In this document: piece after piece, positions 53,581 to 61,119 of the stretch
Layout: every line of letters starts with the position of its first letter
How positions within the stretch are numbered: the first letter of the stretch is position 1
Source: G963676655 sp963676655
GTDB taxonomy: Bacteria; Verrucomicrobiota; Lentisphaeria; Victivallales; Victivallaceae
Assembly (NCBI GenBank): GCA_963676655.2
Contig: CAXXKX010000003.1
Location: 4,154,001-4,218,000, forward strand
Length of the DNA: 64,000 nucleotides
Direction of reading: 5' to 3'
Position numbers and translations under genes: made by a program
Notes under the pieces: model-generated
Database searches by the model: none
Seen by the model: the letters and a program-made list of their open reading frames with translations, nothing else
What the model was told of the DNA's origin: nothing

Positions 53581-55074
53581 TTACGCTCCGGGCTCTCTCT
53601 TTTTTTTGATCCATATAGGGGAGGTCCATGCCATCTGGCCGTTTTGCTGTGCGGCTTTCAGAAAATAAAAATCCCCGGGTTTGGCAGTGTCGTCGAGCAG
53701 ATTCCCGTTGAATGCGAATTCATCGGAACTAATCAGGGAATGGATTTTGATTTTGGGAGATGAAAACCTGTCGATAACTGATTCATAGACGTCATGGTCG
53801 AGCAGGCTGGATTTGTCCAGAAATATTTCTCGCTTAAAGACCATCTCCTCGTGTTGTGCCTCAATTTCCAGTTTTATTCCGGCATCAATACTTCCGAGCA
53901 GAAAAAACGAAACGGAATTTACCGGATTTGCGTTTTTTCTGGAAGTATAGGACGATATCAGCCAGGATGAGTCATCAACTTTTGTCAGCAGATTTTTTTC
54001 CGTAACAGAGGCCGCTCCGCCGCAAAAGGCGGGAACTATATCCGAAATTTCTCCATTAACAGATTCAAGATTGATTTTCCATTGAGTTATATTTTGGGAT
54101 GAGAGCATATCCCAGCCCCATTCGATTTTGATCAGATGTCTGTCTTTTTCGGGTTTTGCCGTTGCAAAGTCGAGAGGAGAGTATAGTTTAAATAATTGTC
54201 CGTTTTTATATATTTCGATTGATTTCAATCGGTCACGCGCTTCAACCCTGAAGTTGATTTCCGCCGAATCCGCCGCTTTTACAAAATCCCCCATAATTCC
54301 TTCGTTGAGGTTGAAGTCGATTTTTATCCGGTCTCCGGTTGCAGCATATGTATGTCTCTTCCGGATCGCGTCGAAAATCGAAAAACGATCCAGTTTTTCC
54401 GCGATGACCGCGGTAATGCCGTGTCCGTACCCGGCAGGGTAACCGTAATGGTCATCCGTATTGGCGATAAAACCGAAACGTTTTCCGTTTCTCAACTGAT
54501 TCAGCGCGGCCTGAGATAGTTCAACTCCACCCATGGAATGCGAATACATTCCCAGATGGGTCGACGCTTCCAGGGAGTTGCCGTGCTCTGAGAATATTTC
54601 AACAACCGGAGTGGATTCTTCATCAAATTCGCTCCAGTTGACACCCCGGCATCCCAGGCAGTAGGCAACATGATGCGGGACGATGAAAGCATCATGTTTA
54701 CTGGCAAATTCCTTGAGTTCATCCAGCGTGTCGGCATAGAAATATTTCATACTTTCTTCCGGAAAATATACACAGTAATCCCCCCAGGCCAGGGAATGCC
54801 ACTCCCATCCCAGCAAAGTGACAAATTTTCCATCACAATGACGCTTCAGGGCAATCGCCATGATGTTATTCCAATTAACCTTGACTTTTTTGAAGCCATC
54901 GAGATGTTTCTGCTTTATCGTTGCGTCATTGTCCGGCAAATCCGGCCACCACGTATGCGGAGTAAAAGCATAAAAATCCAGAGAATTTTCGGCAATATCA
55001 AAAGAACGTTCAATCGAGCCTTTTCCATAGCCGATTTCATTGTGGTTATGAATATCGCCCCAGTATATGTGCAT
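53581..55074 (-). CDS. PHP-domain (DUF3604-like) metal-dependent hydrolase
   Basis: A 497-aa protein without a signal peptide. Metal-binding motifs: YWGDIHNHNEIG (HxH), FYAFTPHTWW, LGWEWHSLAWG, VPHHVAYCLGCRG and IANTDDHYGYPAG. The C-terminal ~230 residues are beta-rich (VEARDRLKSIEIYKNGQLFKLY). It is the short relative of the protein at 24564, sharing the PHP order but lacking the N-terminal propeller-like part. It is the first gene of the seven-gene operon, 83 bp behind the GntR gene with no terminator between. The reaction is unknown; phosphoester hydrolysis is the commonest PHP activity. Confidence 0.85.
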   Translation of the reverse strand: MHIYWGDIHNHNEIGYGKGSIERSFDIAENSLDFYAFTPHTWWPDLPDNDATIKQKHLDGFKKVKVNWNNIMAIALKRHCDGKFVTLLGWEWHSLAWGDYCVYFPEESMKYFYADTLDELKEFASKHDAFIVPHHVAYCLGCRGVNWSEFDEESTPVVEIFSEHGNSLEASTHLGMYSHSMGGVELSQAALNQLRNGKRFGFIANTDDHYGYPAGYGHGITAVIAEKLDRFSIFDAIRKRHTYAATGDRIKIDFNLNEGIMGDFVKAADSAEINFRVEARDRLKSIEIYKNGQLFKLYSPLDFATAKPEKDRHLIKIEWGWDMLSSQNITQWKINLESVNGEISDIVPAFCGGAASVTEKNLLTKVDDSSWLISSYTSRKNANPVNSVSFFLLGSIDAGIKLEIEAQHEEMVFKREIFLDKSSLLDHDVYESVIDRFSSPKIKIHSLISSDEFAFNGNLLDDTAKPGDFYFLKAAQQNGQMAWTSPIWIKKKREPGA

Positions 55075-55157
55075 ATGCTACAAGAATCCTTTTGTTTTTT
55101 CTTAATGTTTGTATTCCGACCGCTTGTATTTTTTACATTCGGTCCATCCCGAAGGAG

Positions 55158-56243
55158 TCATTTACGGAGACTGCTTGCCCTGACTACAAGCTCGGGCTCT
55201 ACTAAAATCCTGCGCCTGTCCGGTTTCTGTCCCATGATGAGTTTCTGAAGCTGCTCCATCGCCGTTTTTCCGGTTTTTTCATTATGAGCATTAACCGCAC
55301 TGATCTCAACAGGGGTGTCATAAGGCTTGAGGGTGTCACCGAAACTTACAATAGCCACTTCCCGGGGAACCTCTACTCCGGCCTGAAGCAAGGTGTTCAA
55401 GGCGGTCTTTGCCATTGTATCGCTGGCCAGGATCAAGCCGTCAGGAAGTTTGTTATCCGCCAGGCGCTTCCGGATTATTTCATAAGTTTTTTCTTCTTCA
55501 TAGCTTGCGTGAATGACTTCGTACGAACACTGAACCGCTGATTGTTCGTGCAAGGCTAAATCAAAACCCAACTGCATCTGTCCCGCGCTGTAACGTTCTT
55601 CCTCCGCGGTTATCAGGAGCAGGTCACGGCAGCCTTGTTCTATCAGATGCCGGGTCGCCTGCATTATGCCTGATGCATAGTTACAGGAAACGGAATAGCT
55701 GGTTCCGTCCGCAACATCGTTGTGCAGTAAAACATGAGGAATTTCCTTTTCCACAATCCGGGCCAGTAATGATATATTCAAAGGAGAAGTCAATATAGCT
55801 CCCGCGATATCAAGTTCCGGGAGCTTCCCGGCCCCGATATCGTCCTTTTGGAAACCGGATATTTCAACGAACTGCAGCGTATAGTCAGCTTCCCGGCATT
55901 TTTCCCTGATGGCGGAAAACAGCGGTTTAACCAGCGGGTAGCCGCCAACTATATCTTCAAATATAACGGCTATCGGCTTTGATGCGCTGGGATTTAAATG
56001 AGCTTGTTCGGGTGATGCCACATATGTGCCGCTGCCGGAATGCGCAACCAGCAATCCCTCATTTATTAATTCCTGGATTGCCCGGCGAACGGTTATCTGG
56101 CTGACTCCGAATTGCTTTGCCAGTTTAACTTGCGCCGGCAGACGTTCCGCCGGGCGCAACTTGCCGCTGGCAATGCTGGTCTTCAAACTTTTACGTAATT
56201 TTTCAAAAAGCGGCTCATTATAGGCTACAGATGACTTTCTCAT
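55158..56243 (-). CDS. GntR-family regulator with LacI-type sugar-binding domain
   Basis: A 361-aa protein from ATG 56243, with AAAGG 8-11 nt upstream; a longer frame to 56300 would run through the operator. Residues about 10-75 are the GntR winged helix (LPAQVKLAKQFGVSQITVRRAIQELINEGLLVAHSGSGTYVAS). The rest is a LacI/PBP-like sensor (KPIAVIFEDIVGGYPLVKPLFSAI, AGAILTSPLNISLL, LPDGLILASDTMA), as in AraR-type regulators. It lies between two oppositely transcribed loci, and matching operators lie by both promoters, so it probably represses the seven-gene operon (with itself) and the pseudopilin-hydrolase-sulfatase operon together. Confidence 0.94.
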   Translation of the reverse strand: MRKSSVAYNEPLFEKLRKSLKTSIASGKLRPAERLPAQVKLAKQFGVSQITVRRAIQELINEGLLVAHSGSGTYVASPEQAHLNPSASKPIAVIFEDIVGGYPLVKPLFSAIREKCREADYTLQFVEISGFQKDDIGAGKLPELDIAGAILTSPLNISLLARIVEKEIPHVLLHNDVADGTSYSVSCNYASGIMQATRHLIEQGCRDLLLITAEEERYSAGQMQLGFDLALHEQSAVQCSYEVIHASYEEEKTYEIIRKRLADNKLPDGLILASDTMAKTALNTLLQAGVEVPREVAIVSFGDTLKPYDTPVEISAVNAHNEKTGKTAMEQLQKLIMGQKPDRRRILVEPELVVRASSLRK

Positions 56244-56288
56244 TGAAAAACCTTTTGTTATATTTTTGCATTTGCAAATAAATGTAAA

Positions 56289-56301
56289 TCGTGTATACAT
56301 G
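56289..56301. promoter_or_regulatory. GntR operator 1
   Basis: TCGTGTATACATG, centred on GTATAC. It lies directly downstream of the leftward -10 box and matches 12 of 13 bases of the second copy at 56476. Confidence 0.7.
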
Positions 56302-56302
56302 T

Positions 56303-56330
56303 ATTATAATGTTAATAAATGAAAAGTCAA
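56303..56330 (-). promoter_or_regulatory. Sigma-70 promoter for the GntR gene
   Basis: On the minus strand: TTGACT (56330-56325), 16-nt spacer, TATAAT (56308-56303), about 60 nt before ATG 56243. Confidence 0.75.
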
Positions 56331-56457
56331 GTCTGTTAGTGGTATTTATTTATAAAATAAGCCGTTTATTAATATGTTATATATATATATTGAGCTTATA
56401 TTGGCGTGAAAGCTGGTGGTATATCAAAATAATAATATTTTATTTTAAGAAACAGGC

Positions 56458-56486
56458 TTGACTTTATCGTTATTATCGTGTATACT
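56458..56486 (+). promoter_or_regulatory. Sigma-70 promoter for the pseudopilin-hydrolase-sulfatase operon
   Basis: TTGACT (56458-56463), 17-nt spacer, TATACT (56481-56486). A GntR operator copy overlaps the -10 box. The implied leader to ATG 56805 is about 310 nt. Confidence 0.7.
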
Positions 56487-56488
56487 TG
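56476..56488. promoter_or_regulatory. GntR operator 2
   Basis: TCGTGTATACTTG, 12 of 13 bases as in operator 1, overlapping the rightward -10 box. Repressor bound here would block RNA polymerase. Confidence 0.7.
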
Positions 56489-56615
56489 ATATATTCAATT
56501 TGATAATCAACAGGTTTGTGCAAGACATGGAATTTAGAAGCTCAGAAAAAAGCAGAGAATAAGATTAATCTTCAAGCCGCATTGATGTGCTTCGGACTGT
56601 ATCGGACGCGTTAAC

Positions 56616-56720
56616 ATGGTTTTGATGGATAACAAAAATAATATTCAACAAAGTGGCAGCCAATATTTTGGAATTGGCATAAATAATGAAAAACAAGGAG
56701 ACGGTATGGACCATAAATGA
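56616..56720 (+). other. Long leader with a possible 34-codon frame
   Basis: The ~310-nt stretch between the promoter and the pseudopilin start holds one 34-codon frame starting MVLMDNKNNIQQSGSQYFG. It has no clear ribosome-binding site and no recognised family, and may be a chance frame, a coding remnant or a leader peptide. An 11-codon frame also starts at 56528. Confidence 0.2.
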
Positions 56721-56804
56721 ATAAATTAGATTATTCCGGGAAAAAGACGGATTTCCCAAAGGAAGCAACTTTATAGCAATAAAGCATTAAGGAAGTTTAA
56801 AGAG

Positions 56805-57599
56805 ATGGAAAAGGTTAAAAAATTCACACTAATCGAATTACTCGTAGTAATTGCAATTATAGCAATTCTTGCATCAATGTTGCTGCCGGCCTTAAATAAC
56901 GCACGGGATGCAGCTAAAAAAATTAATTGCTTAAGCAATCAAAAACAGTTAGGCCTGGCATTTATAAACTATACAGGTGATAATAGGGAGTATTATCCTC
57001 CTTCTGAGTATAACGTCAGTACGACGCCGTGTCCATGGGTTCCATTGTTAATGGTCTATATGCCGCCAGGGAAAATGTGGTTCTGCTCTGCCAATCAAAC
57101 CAGCAAGATGTGGGATCAATATTGGAAGAGAAAGCCTCTGTATGATGCCTGGGATGCTTATAACGAAAAAAATCTCAGTTGGAGTAACTGGTATTATATT
57201 GACTATGGATATAATATAGAAAATATTGGAACCAGCTTGAGATATGGTTCATCTACCTATATTGGACCAGATGACCAGGGCAATGGACCTCCTGCCAAGA
57301 TGAGCCAGATTAGAAAACCCAGTGCCACAATTAATACTGTGGATTCATTTAAAAACTATTATGTGAAAGAACTGGGCAGCTGTTTTGTCAGTGACATATT
57401 CCGGACGACTGGCGGAGCTCGCCATGGCGGTCTTGATGCGCGGCACGGTAAAGGGGTAAATATTGGCTGGATCGATGGACATGCGTCTTCCAGGCAGGTT
57501 TATGTAGCCGGATCAAAATATACCTATACGACGGGTAACAATCCTTATATATTTTCTCCGTTTTGTAAAAATCCGGAGAACTATTGGGATAGATTATAA
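56805..57599 (+). CDS. Prepilin-like (pseudopilin) protein with C-terminal DG-H motif
   Basis: A 264-aa protein. Very short leader MEKVKK, then FTLIELLVVIAIIAILAS; the -1 residue is Lys, not Gly. The C-terminal motif is ARHGKGVNIGWIDGHASSR. AAGGAAG and AAAGAG lie upstream of the ATG. First gene of a four-gene operon with a GH42-like protein, a secreted protein and a sulfatase, under the GntR-overlapped promoter. Its role as a partner of the secreted enzymes is inferred from the repeated arrangement in this window. Confidence 0.9.
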   Translation: MEKVKKFTLIELLVVIAIIAILASMLLPALNNARDAAKKINCLSNQKQLGLAFINYTGDNREYYPPSEYNVSTTPCPWVPLLMVYMPPGKMWFCSANQTSKMWDQYWKRKPLYDAWDAYNEKNLSWSNWYYIDYGYNIENIGTSLRYGSSTYIGPDDQGNGPPAKMSQIRKPSATINTVDSFKNYYVKELGSCFVSDIFRTTGGARHGGLDARHGKGVNIGWIDGHASSRQVYVAGSKYTYTTGNNPYIFSPFCKNPENYWDRL

Positions 57600-57710
57600 C
57601 CAGAAAATATAAAAGTCTGATGTGTTGGGAGCAATCTCGTTGAGGCTTGCTCCTGATTAATTCAAAAAGCAAAGAAAAAAGCAATGCCAAGAATTATTTT
57701 GAAAGAAAGT

Positions 57711-60278
57711 ATGAAAAAAGGGTTTACTGCAAAACCTTTTTTAATTATTATTTCCCAGTTTTTTTTATTGTTCAGCGCTAATATTCCATGTTCCGCAGTA
57801 GAACCGAAAATAAGCAGCCACACTGATAAATGGGAAATTAAGCGTTATAAAGGGGTGGTGGTGCCATACCATAATAATGAGCCGGTGATATTGAATATGT
57901 ATTATTCCATTGATCGGTTCAACCCGGATTATTCAGGTCATATTTTCAAAAATATTCTTAAGAATACTGGCATTGACACTTTCCTTATTCCGGTTTGGTA
58001 TAAGGAACAAAAGTCTGCATCTCCCAACAAGATGATTAACGACGCATATAACCGGCACGGAGATTTTTATAGCATTACCAAAAAAAGAATTGATACCCAT
58101 TTGAAGCTCTTTCCCGACGCTCGTTTTATGATAAGACTTCCGTTGACCCTGCCCAAGGCGTGGCTGGATAAATTCCCTGAAGAAATGGTTCATGGCGAGG
58201 ATGGGAAAATAGCATACAATTATTACACGCCCTTTTCTTACTTTTCAGATAAAAGTTTTCAATATTTCGGCAATAACCTCAAAAAAATGGTCAGTTTTCT
58301 TGAGAAGGAATATCCCGGTAAAATTATCGGCTATTTGCTGACAACCGGATGGTCCGGAGAATGGAACAGGTTCAAGTCCCGTGCAATTAACGGCGGTTGT
58401 AGTTTAGCGGACTACTCTCCCGTGGCTGAAAAAGGTTTTCAGAAATACTTAAAAAACAAGTTTAAGGATATCAACGCCTTGAACTCTGCATGTAATAAAA
58501 AATATAAAAGCTTTGAAGAAATTAAGATTCCTTCAGAAGCCGATTTTACAGGTTCTACAGGTGATTATTTTAAAACTCCTCAGGAAGCGGTATTGACAAA
58601 ATCATATATGGAAGCTCTTTCAAGCATATTGGCGGAAAGAATTATTCAGCTATGCAAGACTGTGAAAGAAATAGCTCCAGGCAGATTGTGTGGAACCAGT
58701 TACGCTTATTGGTTCGGCAATCATCAGGGTGGCATCAGGGGGATTGGCTTTTTGACCCCTCACTTGATGTATGAAAAACTTGGCAAATCCAAGTATTACG
58801 ATTTTACGTTCAGTCCTCCTCTAAAAGGGTTCGCGGGCTTGAGTCATCCGGTGAAAACACATGCAATATTAGGCACAATCGATTCATTTAATAAAACCTA
58901 TATAACTGAGTGCGAGCATCCTACGCATTTAAATCTATATCTGCCGGACGTTATATCATCCCTTATAAGATCAACCTATAAAATCGGAAAACCTATTACT
59001 GATTTAGATCTTCATTATAAAAAAATTGCCGAAGAGGCCGCCAAGCGCGATCCCAAATATAAATGGGCTCCGGATTACCATAAGAATTATGGTAAAATGT
59101 TTGCCCGGATGGAAAAGGGAAAAGAAAAATTTATTATAGAGCCTTCCTACAGGGTTCCCCGTAACATGCAGCAATCAAAAGCAAACTTGAAGAGGATTGC
59201 ATTGAATGTCGTTACACAGCCGATCGGAGGACTCTGGTGGTGGGATGATGAAGGTGTAAAAAGACAATGCGAGGATGGGGTGGCGTATAATCATCCTCAA
59301 ATTCAGGAAACTTTATACAAAATCAGCAACGTTTTTAAAAAAGCGGCCAAGCTGAATCGTACCCCCAGGCATGAAATGGCAATCATCCACAGTCATGATT
59401 CTCATTATTACTATAATGAGGGAAGAAATAATTACAGGTTTTTGCGGTCTGCCATATTGACAAATGTCCTGCCTTTAGGGAGTTGTGGAATTCCATATAC
59501 TGATTTTTATTTGGAAGACCTGGAAAAGATCAGGAACTTGGATCAGTACAAGGTCTTCATTTTTCCCAATGCTCATTTCGTTTCCGAAAAGCAACGCTTG
59601 TGGATTGATAAAAATTTGAAGAAAGATGGAAGAGTATTAGTCTGGTTTTTTGGAAGCGGTTATTTAACCGATGGCTCTAAAAGTGTAGAGAACATGGAAA
59701 GACTGACCGGTATAAAATTTAAGGAATTGGATAATAAAGAAATTTTAGCCTGTAGAGTTCTGGGACAAAAATCGCCTGTAACCTCCGGAATTGGTGAAGG
59801 CGTACGCTTTGGACAGTTCTCACTGCTTAACCGCAATCCTGCTTCCAAAAAGAAACGCCTGGAAGATCCGCCTCTGGTACAACCGCATTTTGTCATAACT
59901 GACAAAGGGGCGGATATACTTGGTCTCAGCTATCGGAGATTTGAACCGGTTTTCGGCGCTAAAAGTTTCAAATCATGGACTTCTGTTTATTTGCCGACCG
60001 GGCCTATGCCTGTGCGATTGCTGAAAAATATTGCCAAAATAGCGAAAGTAAATGTATATACTGATTCAGATGACATTCAGGTATTTGCGACCAAATCACT
60101 GATTGGCCTTTATTCTTATCCTTCCGTTGTCGGAAACAGGGAAATTACTTTGCCCGGTGACATTTTGGAAGTTAAAGAATATTTTACTGGTAAAGTATAT
60201 GCGGTACATAATAATAAAATAAGTATAAATTTCAATGGAAGTCAAGCTTATTTTTTATTTGTGACAAGAACACGTTAA
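57711..60278 (+). CDS. Secreted GH42-like glycoside hydrolase (minimal architecture)
   Basis: An 855-aa protein from ATG 57711, chosen because it gives a standard signal peptide (MKKGFTAKPFLIIISQFFLL...CSA); an in-frame ATG at 57684 would put nine polar residues in front, and both have weak ribosome-binding sites. Unlike its paralogues here it has no large N-terminal binding domains: the TIM barrel starts soon after the signal peptide. Candidate acid/base is Glu217 (GWSGEWNRF) and nucleophile Glu400 (YITECEH). A Rossmann-like domain (YKVFIFPNAHFVSEKQRLWI) and beta tail close it. Probably an extracellular glycosidase acting with the sulfatase encoded downstream. Confidence 0.86.
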   Translation: MKKGFTAKPFLIIISQFFLLFSANIPCSAVEPKISSHTDKWEIKRYKGVVVPYHNNEPVILNMYYSIDRFNPDYSGHIFKNILKNTGIDTFLIPVWYKEQKSASPNKMINDAYNRHGDFYSITKKRIDTHLKLFPDARFMIRLPLTLPKAWLDKFPEEMVHGEDGKIAYNYYTPFSYFSDKSFQYFGNNLKKMVSFLEKEYPGKIIGYLLTTGWSGEWNRFKSRAINGGCSLADYSPVAEKGFQKYLKNKFKDINALNSACNKKYKSFEEIKIPSEADFTGSTGDYFKTPQEAVLTKSYMEALSSILAERIIQLCKTVKEIAPGRLCGTSYAYWFGNHQGGIRGIGFLTPHLMYEKLGKSKYYDFTFSPPLKGFAGLSHPVKTHAILGTIDSFNKTYITECEHPTHLNLYLPDVISSLIRSTYKIGKPITDLDLHYKKIAEEAAKRDPKYKWAPDYHKNYGKMFARMEKGKEKFIIEPSYRVPRNMQQSKANLKRIALNVVTQPIGGLWWWDDEGVKRQCEDGVAYNHPQIQETLYKISNVFKKAAKLNRTPRHEMAIIHSHDSHYYYNEGRNNYRFLRSAILTNVLPLGSCGIPYTDFYLEDLEKIRNLDQYKVFIFPNAHFVSEKQRLWIDKNLKKDGRVLVWFFGSGYLTDGSKSVENMERLTGIKFKELDNKEILACRVLGQKSPVTSGIGEGVRFGQFSLLNRNPASKKKRLEDPPLVQPHFVITDKGADILGLSYRRFEPVFGAKSFKSWTSVYLPTGPMPVRLLKNIAKIAKVNVYTDSDDIQVFATKSLIGLYSYPSVVGNREITLPGDILEVKEYFTGKVYAVHNNKISINFNGSQAYFLFVTRTR

Positions 60279-60316
60279 TTGATGAATCATATATGATAAA
60301 CTTAAGGAATTGGCAT

Positions 60317-61117
60317 ATGAAAAAAACCAAAAAAGTTTTGTTTTTTTATATAACTTTTTTACTGGCGGTAACGACATACAGCAGTAATAAAAAGGAGCTT
60401 GTGCTGCTTTCTCCGACAAGGGATTCCGAGCGCATTACATGGAGCGAAAAATTAATCGATGTTACTTTGAAAAAGGAAAAAAATCAAGTCGGGATAAATA
60501 TATGCCTTGCAATACAGACTAAATACCGGGAACTAGATAAAAAAAATGGCTGGTCTATCAACAAAAGGCTTAAACCGGGGAAATATAAGGTAAACAACAA
60601 ATCTATCGAAGTTGAATTGTTTATTCCACAAAATGCCATTTTTAATTTTCCATGTTCCAAGAGACGTAGATATTTATTAACAAGGCCGGTGCTGAGATTC
60701 AGATTTTGCTTTCAGGGTGTTAGCGATTTTGAATTAACATTAAAAAGAGGCATGTTCCTGAAAGTTTGTTCGGGGTTGACAATCGATCCCCCTCAGGAGG
60801 ATTCCTGTATTGATATAAGAAAACCAGTTGTAAATAAATGGATCGTTTTATCTGTCTTGCTGGATTCCGATGGTTTGCCAAAGAAATTGTCGGTTAAAGA
60901 TAAAAATTCACCGCAATATCGGAATGTACCACAGGAGTGCTATGATTTAAAAACAGTTAAAGAGAAGAGTAAAAAAAGTTTTATTGAAATTGCAAGCTGG
61001 GGCTGGACAGCGGATTATTATGATTTTTATTTAGCAGAAATAGTTTTGGTTCAGGCGGGAAAAGACAAAGTGGTTGAATCAAAGGCATTAAAATCAATGA
61101 ATCAGAAAAGTTTATAA
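60317..61117 (+). CDS. Secreted protein of unrecognised family
   Basis: A 266-aa protein from ATG 60317, which has AAGGAATT 6-13 nt upstream; the ATG at 60293 is further from any such site. Signal peptide MKKTKKVLFFYITFLLAVTTYS. The mature part is basic and beta-rich (INICLAIQTKYRE, VELFIPQNAIFNFP, LRFRFCFQGVSDFELTLKRGMFLKV, FIEIASWGWTADYYDFYLAEIVLV), perhaps a carbohydrate-binding or lyase-type sandwich. I do not recognise it. It lies between the GH42-like and sulfatase genes with gaps of 38 and 2 bp, so it belongs to that pathway. Confidence 0.7.
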   Translation: MKKTKKVLFFYITFLLAVTTYSSNKKELVLLSPTRDSERITWSEKLIDVTLKKEKNQVGINICLAIQTKYRELDKKNGWSINKRLKPGKYKVNNKSIEVELFIPQNAIFNFPCSKRRRYLLTRPVLRFRFCFQGVSDFELTLKRGMFLKVCSGLTIDPPQEDSCIDIRKPVVNKWIVLSVLLDSDGLPKKLSVKDKNSPQYRNVPQECYDLKTVKEKSKKSFIEIASWGWTADYYDFYLAEIVLVQAGKDKVVESKALKSMNQKSL

Positions 61118-61119
61118 AG

